Assembly: GCA_030765065.1 (NCBI GenBank)
Contig: CM060986.1
Location: 74,083,573-74,147,572 of the forward strand
Origin: Deroplatys truncata
Taxonomy: Eukaryota > Arthropoda > Insecta > Mantodea > Mantidae
Length of the DNA stretch: 64,000 nt
Direction: 5' to 3'
Both the position numbers and the translations under genes were made by a program. The notes below the pieces were generated by a model. The model ran no database searches. It was not told the origin of the DNA and saw only the letters and a list, made by a program, of their open reading frames with translations. Positions 10,366 to 21,742 of the stretch are shown here, in pieces. Position 1 is the first letter of the stretch, and each line of letters starts with the position of its first letter.

Positions 10366-11608
10366 TGAGGGCGGATTGTTAAGTCAGTGACTTTTTAAAG
10401 AAAATAACTTTTTCCAAAAAATCAATTTCATTTCTCAACATAGTCTCCTTTCAATTCAATACACGTTGTCCAACGTTTCTCCAATTTTTTTTTACACTTC
10501 CAAAAAAAATTATTTTTCGAAATCTGCAAAATATGAGGTTTTTGTCATGATGTCTTCATTGGACGTGAATTTCTTCCCAGCAAGCCAATTTTTCAGGTTT
10601 GCGAAGAGGAAGAAGTCGCTTGGAGCTAAATCTGGAGAATATGGTGGGTGAGGTAGCAGTTCGTAGCCCAATTCCACAAATTTTGCCATGACTTGTGTAC
10701 GGGTGCATTATCTTGGTGAAAGAGAATCTTTTTCTTCACTAAATGGGGTCGTTTCTTTAACAATTTCTTGTGAAACTGATCCAGCATTGCGGCATAATAT
10801 GAACCCGTGATCGTCTTAACCTTTTCCAGGTAGTGGATGTCTGTCGCCCCTTGTGAATCCCAAAAGACAGCTGCCATGATTTTTCCTGCCGACGGAATGG
10901 TTTTCGCTTTCTTTGGAGCAGGTTCGCCAAAGTAAATCCACTGCTTTGATTGTTGTTTGGTTTCAGGTTGATAATAATGGATCTAAGTTTCATCAACCGT
11001 GATATAACGCCGCAAAAACTCATTTGGGTTGCGCTGGAACATGCTCAAACATCCCTGTGAAATGATCACACGATTCCGCTTGTTCCCAACTGTCGGGGCA
11101 CCCATCTTGCTGACAGCTTTCTTATATACTAAAAATTGGTGCAGAATGTTATACACCCGTTCACTCGAGATGTTTACGGTCTTGGTTATCTCACGGATCT
11201 TCACTCGGCGCTCTTCCAACACAATATCGTGAACTTTGTTCACCATTTCTTCTGTTGTGACCTCAACCGGCCGTCCTGTGCGCACGCCATCTCTTGTGCC
11301 TGAACGCCCACATTGAAATTCTGTGAGCATCTTGTGAACCACGCCATGTGATTGAGCAGAGTCTTCATAACACTTGTTCAGCTTTTCTTCCGTTCCCTTT
11401 ACCGTCTTACCAAGCAAAAGGTAGTGCTTTATCAGAACATGAAATTCACTTTTCCCCATTTTCTACAAAGCAACACACATCAGCTTAGTTTAGTTGCTGC
11501 AATTCTGCGATTATACCCAGATTAGATGTAAGACTTGGGTGCAAACAAGAAACCTGTGATTAGAACGCTATCTCTCGTCAAAGTCGTGGACTTATCAATC
11601 TGCCCTTG
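10366..11608 (-). mobile_element. Mariner transposon, near full length
   Basis: Terminal inverted repeats are clear: left 'gagggcggattgttaagtc', and the right end read in reverse gives 'aagggcagattgataagtc'. TA flanks both sides (10364-10365 and 11609-11610), the mariner target duplication. The length of about 1.24 kb is normal for the family. One transposase gene runs on the minus strand and fills the element. Confidence 0.93.
10435..11459 (-). pseudogene. Mariner transposase, one stop and one frameshift region
   Basis: The start methionine opens 'MGKSEFHVLIKHYLLLGKTV'. The N-terminal 110 residues form the two HTH units, including 'GRPVEV' between them. The catalytic DD34D core is visible. 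'YITVDET' carries Asp 1, followed by a stop in place of the family's Trp at about 10982. 'HQDNAPVHKS' carries Asp 2. 'PYSPDLAPSDFFLFANL' carries Asp 3, but in a shifted frame after about 10640. The tail, about 'KKFTSNEDI' onward, ends near 10435. It would total about 345 residues, as expected. With few lesions it is among the younger coding relics here, but it cannot make full-length protein as it stands. Confidence 0.93.
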
Positions 11609-11610
11609 TA

Positions 11611-12109
11611 TATAGTAGGAATGGAGTTAAACACTGCTAAGAAAGGGGGGGGGAAGACGTTACAGTTTATCACTGTTATCAGATATTCAAGGTATGTAGA
11701 GAAAATCTCTTACGTTAGGGTTTCTGAAACCCTTTTCACCTGGTCCCCCCCCCAAAACTATTTTCCAATAAATAAAGGATAGAATCATATTGCGACCCAC
11801 CACGGGCGGTTTCGACTTTCTTTTAAAATCGCCTTCTTCTTGGTCATATCGCGATGGTTACTGTAGATCCGTTGCTTCACTTAGGTCAGTGCACGCCAGA
11901 TAGATCACCTAAGTGGATAGTTGCCTTCTATACCACCTTCTTGAGGAAATTTCTGATAAATGACCATAGTTACGTAGTCGCCTTTCTGTACCACATATGT
12001 TGTTGCCATTGAGTTTTGGCGAAATGTGAATCTGTGATCGTTGACAGCTCTTTGAGTGTACACTAGCCATTGTGATGCTGGATAGATAGCCTAGTTGCTT
12101 AGTACCATA

Positions 12110-12143
<34 letters not shown>

Positions 12144-12235
12144 ATTTTGCTCTGTAGTTGGAATTTTGGATCCTGGTATTGAATCTTCAATCCAGTATCA
12201 ATCTGCAACGAAGAAAAATCACGAAGAAACCAAAA
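11611..12235. other. Unassigned sequence with a (TA)n tract
   Basis: A (TA)n run occupies 12112-12141 and may be the tail of the minus-strand tRNA-like SINE relic at 12235-12320. The minus-strand frame of 99 codons through here includes the repeat (runs of Ile-Tyr) and shows no domain. Confidence 0.4.
12112..12141. repeat. (TA)n microsatellite
   Basis: A pure TA run of about 30 bases. Confidence 0.97.
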
Positions 12236-12320
12236 TTTCTGTTACACGGGATTTGAACTCGACCTCCCGAATTGGAGCCACAGACGCTACCGACTGCGCC
12301 ATCTCGATGGGTGTTTTCGA
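12235..12320 (-). mobile_element. tRNA-derived SINE head
   Basis: On the minus strand 'gatggcgcagtcggtagcg' fits an A box, and 'tcgagttcaaatcccg' fits a B box about 40 bases downstream. The T stem pairs poorly, so this is not a functional tRNA. It is probably a SINE whose body runs towards the TA tract. Confidence 0.55.
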
Positions 12321-13031
12321 CATTCCCCACTGTTTAGTCCCAAAGTGAAACTTAACAAACATGATGCATCTGCTGTATTCAGAACATAATAAGAAAGTAG
12401 TTGGAGACAAATAGATGAATTTGTAGAACTGGTAGAATGAAAAATAAATGGTAATTTCTGTTTTAGAGAAGAAAATATATCTAATGGTACCAATCAGATA
12501 TGTTTAAAAGGATATACTCATTTATGTTGTTACGGAACATCAACGGGTGGTTTTGAAAACTATACTACATTGTGATAAATCACAATGCTTTTGAAGGTTA
12601 AAATTTAATGTTTAATACTTTTCCTGGAAGAGGTTTAAATGCTTCCCAATTTAATGCAGTTCATTTCACACTAATTGCTTAATTTAATTAGTTTCATTTA
12701 ATACTTTAAATCTTTAGTTTAATTTATTCCAAACCCACAATGGGTACTTTTGAAACAATTATCAGCTAAAAATACCCAACAACTTAAACTATATCCAACA
12801 AAAATTTTAACAATTGTACGAGTGTACTTAACTCGGTTACCTCGATACCGGCGTAAAAGTGATACCGGGATAATTCCGGAAATACTGTGCTTCCTTACAA
12901 TAACGTGGTGTAGTAACGCTGCAGTATATCGATAGTTTTGCGATTGTGAAGCAATTGTATCATTCATGGTTCACATGGCCGTAGTACCATGGAATCCTGG
13001 ACGATGTTTGTGCTGTTTAAAAACTCCTATT
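12321..13031. other. Unassigned AT-rich sequence
   Basis: No recognisable gene or repeat was found. Overlapping short frames on both strands (12719-12967) have no domain. Confidence 0.4.
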
Positions 13032-13480
13032 ATTTTCTCTACCGTTTAGGCACTTTATACAGAGGAAATATTACATTTCATCCAAAAATTGGATATCGAG
13101 AGTTCATTCATAATAGTTATTTTGAAGTCCCTTGAATAAAAAAGAGCGATTCTAGAAAAAGTATGGATCGTGTTTGGTGTGCTTCTCTTTCTTAGTGTGC
13201 GTGCGTGTGTGTATTTAAAAAGGTAAAAAGTCTAATAAATGCTTACCAAATTTCATGTTTAAGGCAAGCGCCTATTAAGGATTTACATTAAATGCTCCCT
13301 TTTTCTAATAAGCCCTTTGCATGGCAAAACTTTTCGTTGGGTTTTATTTTCTCAAAATAGTTAAAATATCGTGTGTTTAGGACATTAGAATGATAAATAA
13401 AATTTACATATTGATTTTTCTCTGATGTTCTCTTCACTCGAATCAAATTTTTTTATAACTGCAAAACTTATAGCAAAATT
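13032..13480 (+). repeat. kb-repeat copy, forward, 3' truncated
   Basis: It starts with 'ttttctctaccg' and continues with 'catccaaaaattggatatcg', a GT-rich stretch at about 13196-13212 and 'ttctctgatgttctcttcac'. It is more diverged than most copies and loses similarity after about 13480. Confidence 0.75.
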
Positions 13481-13484
13481 ATTT

Positions 13485-14540
13485 GCCATAAGTAATATCA
13501 TAGTGAACGTAATATCAGTTTTATCTCTGGTATTTATATAGGTATATCGTCTCCGTTTTAAAATGTTGGGAGTTGGATCACCCTACAATGTATATTACTA
13601 GAGTACTATCAAATTGAAACCTCTTCCGGGGAATATATCAAGATTGACAGGACTGAGGTAATAAGGCTTTTGTATAATAATTTGTAACACATCTATTCGG
13701 CAGAGAAACTAATGTGCATTTTACACATAAAACATTTTTATCACAGAAGTATATGTTTGAACTGTTTAGCTGTACGGTGGAGAATAAGGTATTAACACGT
13801 CCAATAGTAGACAATATGCCAAGGAAGTGCATAAAAAATGTGTTTCGTAATTTTGTATTCTCTCTGCAGTTTTTCCTCAGAGAGGCAGTCCTCATAGTTT
13901 CGTGCTATTACGTAGTGTGATACAGGTTAGATATTCCCGAGACTCAGGAATACAGTTATATTCGCCACGTGTGCACCGGGAATGCAACTATTCTGACACA
14001 GCCGTCCATAACCTCTCTTTATTACCATTCTTTTAGTGGAAGGTCTCTGACGAGGCATTGCCATACAAAACATGTATTATTCTATGAAACATCTGTGCTC
14101 TATGAATTTCATACAGTGTCACTAATCACTCCTGATATTTTCCACAGTAATAAGGAGACGTTTCCGAGGTCTAATGTGATGGTTTCTTCTAGATGGAAAA
14201 TGCGATCTTTCATACTATTTGTTTTATCTCCAAATAAGTAGAGCCTTATTTTGCCATTGGCTTGTAAGAACCATATTTTTATCACTATGTTACAGAAAAA
14301 TATTCATTAATTATTTACAATGTTTCAAATATTTCTGTTACAAGAATCACAAATGAACAACAACGTTTAAGAGACACACCATAAAAAAGCGACTATTTTT
14401 CAGCGTGGTTTGTATTACAATAGTACAACAAACCGGAGACTCTTCTTGCGGCTCTACATCTGCACATCCAATGGATGTTGCGAGATATTGCAGATTTGCG
14501 AAGGTATCATTTAAATTCTGCAACTTTTCCTGATAAAATA
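13485..14540. other. Unassigned sequence
   Basis: No domain or repeat was recognised. The open frames (90 codons or fewer) overlap on both strands without coding signatures. Confidence 0.4.
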
Positions 14541-14544
14541 GGGT

Positions 14545-15262
14545 CCAGGCATAATAGTAGATTATCATACAAGGGGTAAAAATAGGATGTAGTCCGAGTT
14601 TCGAAATCCTACGAGCAAAATAAAACCACTTTTAACACGTGTGGCATATACTACTGTTTAGACAGCGCTCGAATTTGTAAAATATCAATAATATTATATT
14701 CATTCTTGAAACTAACAGAGATCACGTTTAGGACACTTTCTTGAATACGAAAAATGACGTTAAAAAGCCAGATATCAGTTGATTTGATGTTTTGTTGATT
14801 TACTAGCAGTAATTTTCAACTAAATTCTTTTCACCACGTTTTGCATTACACCAGGCAATGAAACGATTGAATGCTGTACCATATTGCCTTCTGGATTTTT
14901 TGGGTATGTACTCTGTTGGTTCTGCAATTTCACTTCCATTTCAGCTTCTTCTGAATTTATAATTTCCGCCATTTAATCTTTATGTAGGTTGGATAAAAGA
15001 GTAACGTTTTAGATCAAAGAAAGCTGCCAATATAGTGTATAGGTCAACTCTACAACGAACTGCGATAAATTGAAGCATGACGATTAGTAGTGTGAACAGA
15101 CAATGCGAGCGTCATGAGAAATTAATCATGTAAAAAGATATATGAAAAGTAAAAACTAATCAAACCAAGTTGGGTTATTAAACGTGTAAATACAAAGGGT
15201 AATTGCCATGTAATTGGTCTTGAAACCCAAGTTGGTAACACTGAAGATCATCCCACTTGTGT
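14545..15262 (-). mobile_element. 0.7 kb element with recombinase-like N-terminus, inverted arm 1
   Basis: About 720 bases are repeated in inverted orientation at 17203-17922. Shared blocks include 'caattaccctttgtattt', 'atggcggaaattataaattc' and 'gcgctgtctaaac'. Identity looks like roughly 70-75% by eye. The element carries a truncated coding segment but no complete gene. Clear terminal inverted repeats were not found. Confidence 0.75.
14803..14972 (-). pseudogene. Crypton-like recombinase N-terminal fragment (copy 1)
   Basis: It begins ATGGCGGAAATTATAAAT (MAEIIN) and after a frame change reads 'EPTEYIPKKSRRQYGTAFNR', then 'FIAWCNAKRGEKNL' and a stop. This matches the core-binding domain pattern (KS-R-x-x-Y-x-x-A-x-x-x-F-x-x-W) of Crypton-type tyrosine recombinases. 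The remainder of that domain and the whole catalytic domain are absent. The second copy at 17478 stops matching the family at the same place, so the truncation predates their duplication. Confidence 0.45.
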
Positions 15263-15274
15263 CAAGGTGTCATT

Positions 15275-15960
15275 AGGTTCACCACTCATTTACACATGGT
15301 GATTTCAACGCCGGAGTAGGCGTCAAAATTTACCTCTTTGGTTCTGAACACCTGCTGTAATTAATGAACTTGCCTTCACCTCATCTCTCCGTTTTGGTCC
15401 TGTCCTGTTATTTTCCTTTGTCTTTCTTCCTTTTTTTCTCTTTGTTATTTTGCTCACGTTGTTCCGCTTCTCCTACTTCTTTTTCTATTTCAGCTGGTTC
15501 ATTATCACGTAAAATATAGGCTCTGTAATGATTAACCTGAGCTTCCTGCCTCTCCATTTATATCACTACTGGTTTTAAACGTTTAAGAATATATTAAACC
15601 ATTGGATCACGTCACAATACATAAGTACCATTCTGAAAAGGCGCGTAATGATAAAAAAAGCCATCCGAAACTTTTTGACTGACTTTTCTTGACTTGATTA
15701 TATGTTGATAACCCGGACCCGGATTCCGAGGTCATGTCATCCTTTAATTGTTGATCATAGGCACTGCTAACTGTACATACATCCTTATCATGGGACCCGA
15801 ATTATGAAAATGCGAACTTTTTAGGTCTTACTTTTATCATTTTATGCCATTGTCTGTTTTTAGAACTTTTTTTTTCCATTTTACGTCGTTTTTCCGTTTT
15901 CTTGTCCCTTACGTTGCTATTTAATCATTTTACTGCATTTACATTGAAAATAAGAATTTT
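15275..15960. other. Unassigned T-rich sequence
   Basis: Nothing coding was recognised. It is low-complexity and pyrimidine-rich around 15400-15500. Confidence 0.4.
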
Positions 15961-15965
15961 TAACA

Positions 15966-16440
15966 GAGCGGAGTGGCTCAGGCGGCAAAGTCTGGCCCGC
16001 ATTCGGGAGATGCCGTGTTCAATTCCCGGTGTCCGCCCACTCTGACCATGGATATTTTTCGTAGGTTTTCCCTTGTCGCCTGGGCGAATACCGGGGTTGT
16101 GTATTCTACTACGATTTCTCCTTTCTCTCATTTCATCTCTCCCTTTCACGTTTCAGGTGTGTTTTCAGCTCCTGCGGTGCTGGCGATATCAGGGAGATGG
16201 TGTGTTAGCTTGAACGTCAGGATGCGTTGTCCCGCGTTAGGGTCGCTTCGTCGCTCTCTCTCTCTCTCTCTCTCTCGCTCTCTCTCTCGGGATTCTTCGC
16301 CTCTACTCGTGCGCGGGTGTTCAAACTGAAAATATTAGGGACTTCTGCGCGTCTGCGGATCTGAGACCTCCTACGGCTCCTTCACTTCATCCCTGTCGCC
16401 CGGTAGGGAATGTAGCCACAATAGATCAAGCTGGTCGCAG
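15966..16440 (+). mobile_element. SINE-A, tRNA-derived, copy 2
   Basis: A well-kept tRNA-like head with A box 'gagtggctcaggcggcaaag' and B box 'gttcaattcccggtg'. The body follows ('catttcatctctccctttca', 'cacgtttcaggtg') with an expanded (TC)n at 16254-16288 and the 3' block 'ggctccttcacttcatccct'. Confidence 0.88.
16254..16288. repeat. (TC)n tract within SINE-A
   Basis: A TC dinucleotide run of about 35 bases with one CG interruption. Confidence 0.95.
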
Positions 16441-16444
16441 TGCG

Positions 16445-17200
16445 CGAGGTGTCCCGTTCCGATAAACACATCCTATATACTAACGATTTTACTATTATGA
16501 ATTTAGGCTCCAAACTACGGATGAAACAGGTCAGTTTTCCCTTTTTTGTGTTAATTCGTGCTTACAGTCAGGTTGCTATTATGCTTGTCCTTGTGTTGTC
16601 ATGGCTGAGAAGTCCTTTTCATTCGCTAAGAATTTTGTAAAATCTGAGAATTCAAAAGAGTTAATATTACGTTTTGAAAATCCTGCTTAAAAGCAATTTT
16701 ATTGTAAGATTCCTCAAACAAGAACATGGAGCAAATATATATCTTTTAATTACTTTTCTAAATTATCTCATCATTAATCTTATACCTACCTCCCTTTTCT
16801 ACTTGTACACTAGTTATAACCATGTATAAATTACTTAATTTTCTGTACACTAATATTAATGAAATAAATCTCAGTTTTAGGTCATTTTGTAAAATTTTAG
16901 CCATTTTATAGGTCATTATTCATAAACAAAAATCTGGGTCCTGTTGATACTTGCGTTTGCACACATACACACACACACACATACACACACACACATATCG
17001 TCCATTATCACTCTTCAGTACGTAAGAAAGCATGTGGAATTGACCCTATAGTACCAAAACAAATCCGTTATCTATATAGAACTTCAAAGCATCGCCTAAA
17101 AGTAGAACTTCAAGCATAGCGCACACGAGCTAAAACCTTTAGATTATTATCGCACTAGTGTGATAATCTTCATTGTCTAATAATTGAATTACTACTATCC
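16445..17200. other. Unassigned sequence with a CA tract
   Basis: It contains an imperfect (CA)n run at 16960-16995 ('cacatacacacacac'). No gene was recognised. Confidence 0.4.
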
Positions 17201-17202
17201 GG

Positions 17203-17922
17203 GCTTGTGATCAACTTTGGTTTCAGATCCAATCACGTGCCAATTACCCTTTGTATTTGCACATGTTTAATCGACTTTGTTTGGTTAGGTTTTACTTTTC
17301 ATTATCTGTTTTTACATGATTAATTTCTCATGGTGCTCGCATTATCTATTCACAGTATAAATCGCCATACTTCAACTTATTGCAATTCGTTGTAGAGTTC
17401 ACCTACACCTTATATTGGCAGCCTTCTGCTGATCTAAAACGTTATTCTTTTATCTATCTAACCTACATAAAGATTAAATGGCGGAAATTATAAATTCACT
17501 CGAAACTGAAATCGGAGAGCCAAGTGAAATTACAGAAGTAGCAGAAAGAATAACACTAGAAGTACTTATCCAAAGAATCCAGAAAGCAATAGGATTTAGC
17601 ATTTAATCGCTTCATTGGCTGGTGTAAGACAAAACATATTGAAAATAATCTCACTGAAAATGACGCTAGCGAATCGACAAAACATCAAAAATCTGACATT
17701 TCTCTTTTTTAACGCTTCTCTTGTTTCAAGAACCGTATTCTAAATGTGAACTCTGTTAATTTCAGGAATGAATACATTATTGATCTTTTACAAATTATGC
17801 GCTGTCTAAACAATAGTATATGCTAAAAAGGGATTTTATTTAGCTTGTAGGACATTCATACTCGCAAAATAAAACCCTAACTTTTAACCCCTGTATCATA
17901 ATTTACTATTGTTATAGGAATA
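17203..17922 (+). mobile_element. 0.7 kb element with recombinase-like N-terminus, inverted arm 2
   Basis: The inverted partner of 14545-15262, separated from it by about 1.9 kb that contains a SINE-A. Similarity runs from about 'caactttggtttcag' to 'aacccctgtatcataa'. It is most simply read as two independent copies of one non-autonomous element. Confidence 0.75.
17478..17697 (+). pseudogene. Crypton-like recombinase N-terminal fragment (copy 2)
   Basis: ATG at 17478 opens 'MAEIINSLETEIGEPSEITE', then stops at about 17607. In another frame the same DNA reads 'LAFNRFIGWCKTKHIENNL', followed by 'TEND'. This aligns with copy 1 ('AFNRFIAWCNAKRGEKNLVE') and with the core-binding domain of Crypton-type recombinases. 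At least one frameshift is present. No catalytic residues are present downstream. Confidence 0.45.
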
Positions 17923-17924
17923 TT

Positions 17925-18170
17925 GGTTTCTATTGTGTTTATTAACTGAAAACAGCGCTGCTTTAAACGTTTCTTTGAACTTCATAAAGCTTTGGAGACT
18001 CTCTTACTTTGGCCTTCATTTTAGAATCTAGCACCCGTAATACATTTGAAGGTTCTTATATTGTATAACTTTTTTCGTTGTTTAACACCTACTCTTACTA
18101 TACGGCACTATAGATGGCGACACTGGTGATCATAAAATGAAATGATAATTCAGAAACGAAATTTGGGAGG
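17925..18170. other. Unassigned sequence
   Basis: Nothing recognisable was seen. Confidence 0.4.
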
Positions 18171-18171
18171 G

Positions 18172-18345
18172 AAACGTTCCACGCTTAAGTTTAGGGCACC
18201 TCCCCGACATTTGCCTGTTACGAGGAGTGAGTAAATCCTGGAAAAAATCTCAGTCAGGAAGGATGGTCCTGGTGGGATATGAACTGTAGACCTCCCGTTC
18301 ACGACTCTGTGCTTTTAACGACCTATGCCACCCGTGTCCGTATCT
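18172..18345 (-). mobile_element. SINE-B, tRNA-derived, copy 2
   Basis: On the minus strand it shows 'tcgtgaacgggaggtc', the B-box-like 'cagttcatatcccaccagg', 'ccttcctgactgagat' and the body 'taaacttaagcgtggaacgt'. This is the same order as at 8955-9125. 'gggtggcataggtcgtt' at its head fits a degraded A box. Confidence 0.7.
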
Positions 18346-19690
18346 GTGTAATAAGACCGCTAGACTTCAAAGCAATGTTTTTCATAAACAAGAAAACTGT
18401 AACGATGCCTAATCAAACTCCAGCAATTCTCAGTGCTTTGTGAATAGAACTATATTGCGAAAAAATGTAAAGGGATGACGACGGACTTGGTCGTCACTTT
18501 TTTTTTTTTTGAAGCCGTACCCTTTGTTTTAATATCTGCTGTTTATCCTGCTGCCGGTTGCTACAATGGCTGGCTATAAGGTCTTTCTCTCAGGGTATGC
18601 GTGCGTGTGTTTTGAAAGGAAAGTTTAATTAGTTGAGAAATGTTAATGTTGACTAAATGTTCAGTTTGAGAAAAGTCGCCGACTGTTGAATTTACGACTT
18701 AATTACTTCTATAACCATAATTAAGCTAAGCGTCAGTTGCCGTGTGTCGCAGAAATGTTGCTCGAAAGATCTCTCGCGATAGCCGCTTAATCTTACTCAC
18801 TCAAGCGCGTCACTAAGCGCTACACAACTTAAAATGAAACTATCACACGCATAGCCACAAGGATCGTCTTCACATGATTATAACAAGTCCCAAGAGAGAG
18901 TGTATCTCTGATTTAGAATGCACGCCCTCTTATTAACTGAAGTTCCGCCTACTTTAGAACTTCCTCATCAAAGTTTATTCTCACACAGCCAATACTTAAA
19001 CTCCTACGTATGCATCTGTTACCTTGTTACTATGCGATACCTTCCCGAATCCAAAAACTTCATTTACCTTTCTCTTTTACAGAATTTCTGTCTACTTGAC
19101 TCCGCAAACTAGTGAAAACTCTAAATTGCATTCCAAGAATCTTTATGCTAACGCGTTCGCTCCTCAGCTATTACTGATTTTGCTCGCTAATTACCTTTTT
19201 CTTCGGACCAATCTTTCAACTCAAGCTTGTTACATTGTACATTGATTTAATATACGGAAATTATTTATTGCAATTATTCTTTTATGTTGTTATCATTTCT
19301 TTATTTAATTATTTATATCTTCCTGTCTATAATTACGGTATCAGGGATAATTCTAATAATAACCATTATTGCAATCAAGATTGCAAGATTAATTTTCTTG
19401 ATGTTAATGCATCAAGACGCAAACAAGACGCTATTGGCGTATTACCTTAAATATAAGGACCATCTAGAACACAAGTAAACGCAATAAATTGCATATTTCA
19501 GGTTTACTGTCTACTCTTCTGAAGATATTTCAAAGTTGTGGACAATTTCATCTAGCTTATAATTTGACATTTGGAAAGTTTAAAGTGACGCAGAAGCAAT
19601 GATCACATTTTTAATTATCTTGTAATGCGTTTCGGCGAGAAATTAAAAAAGAGAAATAAAAACAAAAATTAACCATGACAGAGCAATTGC
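18346..19690. other. Unassigned AT-rich sequence
   Basis: No domain was recognised in the short, overlapping frames. A T-run lies at 18500-18512. Confidence 0.4.
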
Positions 19691-19699
19691 AGTAATCAA

Positions 19700-20395
19700 T
19701 AAGCGATATAGCAACTGAAAATGTCCCTCTCCAGGATAGTCAAATGTATAACAAGCGGGTTGCTATATGCTGGCTTTGAAATTCTACGTTCTTTCAATGA
19801 TATCGCGAGAAACAACTGAATGCTGAGCACTTCAGATATTACATTAAAACCAATAACAACGTGTATCTCGGAAATGCCTGATACCACAAAAATATTTTAT
19901 ATAAATTATATTTTAAAGTGATCTGCCTGTTTTGTGTAGAAAGTTTTTTTTCTTCCTTTTCTTAGAGTTACCAGTTATACAAAACTCATTCCTAATGTAG
20001 ACAACTTCACAGGCTACTCCCAGAAAATTCAAGTTGTACATTTTATTTTCCATGTACCCTAAAATATCTGGTGTTTTATTTAAAATCGTTAGAGGCATTT
20101 TTTTTTATAAAATCAGAAATAACGAACAACCTTCCATGTAAGGATAGTTGAGGTTTGGGTTGTTTCATGTCGCATCTTTGGCAGATATTGAATTTAAATA
20201 CCGAGTTTGGGATTTATCCGACATTTCGCTTTTGAGATATGCTATTCCAGACACACACAGATAGACGCATGCGCATTAAGTTTTTATTCAGGGACCTCAA
20301 AACAATGTACTTTCAGTGAAATATCGATATAGAATTTTTGAATAGAATGCAGTACTTCCTCTACTTCCTAGTTATGCGTGGTGGAAAAATAATAA
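19700..20395 (-). repeat. kb-repeat copy, reverse
   Basis: It contains 'gtatctcggaaatgcctgat', 'acaggctactcccagaaaat', 'tttgggatttatccgacatt' and 'cttttgagatatgctattcc', and ends at 'tgcagtacttcctctacttc'. Its AC tract is short ('agacacacacagatag'). Confidence 0.85.
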
Positions 20396-20399
20396 TTTA

Positions 20400-21055
20400 A
20401 GAAATGAAAATTATTTTCTTCGTCGCAGTATGGGTACCACTAAACTCCGTGCGCAGAACAAAGTGCGGATGCGGCTCTTAAGGAAAGGACTGAGGGCGGT
20501 TGCTTTGCAGGAACGTCGCCTACGTATTAGGGCAGTCCAGGAACCGTCATGCATACCTGTAATTACGGAGCTACTACGTGAGAATTGGCATGATTGCCAT
20601 GACTCAAACGTCAGTGTTTCGCTCTAGCACCGTTGTTTTATACCCGTATTCATCGCGATAACCTGAAATTAAACAGTACTTGCGTCAGGCTAGAGGAAAG
20701 AATACACGATGTACGCTTTTCTTAATTTGTTATTGAATCCATATCATTATCAGGTGCTGGTAAACAACTGAGTTTCTTTAAAGAAGTGCGTAATGATGCA
20801 ACTGGAAATGATAGTTTAGTTACGCTAATCGGAATATAATATATACGATACCAAATACACAGTGCAGAGCATTTTAGGATGAAAAGTATGCTAAAAATTA
20901 CGTATTTTATGGATAGGAACTTGGAATTTAGTTACAGCGCTGCACGTGTCAACTTGATAATAGCATTTTTTGGTGAAACTATAAGCTGTTATTATTGTTA
21001 TCATTAAATGTGAACACAGATAAATGCACACCATATCTTAACGAGTGTTCAAACC
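20400..21055. other. Unassigned sequence with an arginine-rich ORF
   Basis: A frame at 20430-20627 (+, 65 codons, starting MGTTKLRAQNKVRMRLL) is arginine-rich and GC-richer than its surroundings. It has no domain that I recognise. It may be chance, or a fragment of an unknown element. Confidence 0.3.
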
Positions 21056-21061
21056 CAGTAC

Positions 21062-21420
21062 CGTTGACATTGCGGCAAGTGATCGAGTTACGTCTGTGGC
21101 CTGCATTCGGAAGGTCGTGGGTTCAATTCCTGACCCATGGGTTTTTAAGGGGTTTCCCCGGGTCGCTAGGCGAATGCTGGGAAGGTTCATTACATCCTCC
21201 GAATTTCCAGCCCCTCCATTTCACCTCCATTGCACCAGCTGCTATCCGGGGAGTTTCAATTTATAAGGATAGGGACCCTACCCTTTGCCTTGTGCCTCCT
21301 GGTCAGGCCGCCCTGTCTTCTGTCACCTCATCCCTCCCTCCCCGGGACACCCCGTCAGGGGCTTAAGCGCAAAAGATCTTGTGGGTCGAGGTGCTAAGTC
21401 CCCCTCCGTACCTAGTCCTA
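21062..21420 (+). mobile_element. SINE-A, tRNA-derived, copy 3
   Basis: Head with a damaged A box ('cggcaagtgatcgagttacg'), B box 'ggttcaattcctgaccc' and body 'ggcgaatgctgggaaggttc'. The 3' blocks 'cacctcatccctccctcccc' and 'gcttaagcgcaaaagatc' match copy 5. There are internal rearrangements relative to copy 2. Confidence 0.8.
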
Positions 21421-21424
21421 CTCC

Positions 21425-21710
21425 TACTTGTGGCAACTAACAAAGCGGCGCAGGGAAAATAGACGGTTTCTTTTGAAGAGTGCAGTATTGTTTGAATCAT
21501 TTCTGCTGCAGGTATTATGATTTGCACTAACATGTGTTCATTTTTAACTGGCGTGTCGTAAACTTCTTCCTTGGTGGCATCCAAAGGAAAAAATTACAAG
21601 ATGTTAAGTCATGCGAATGCGCACGCCATGCTACTGGGACACCGCGCCCAATCCACCTCGCGGTATATGTCTTCTGTGTAAAATTACTCTATAGTATTTG
21701 AAGCAGTATT

Positions 21711-21742
<32 letters not shown>

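Noticed and set aside
11029..11232. Plus-strand ORF inside the mariner
   Set aside because: It lies antisense to the transposase and carries no independent signature.
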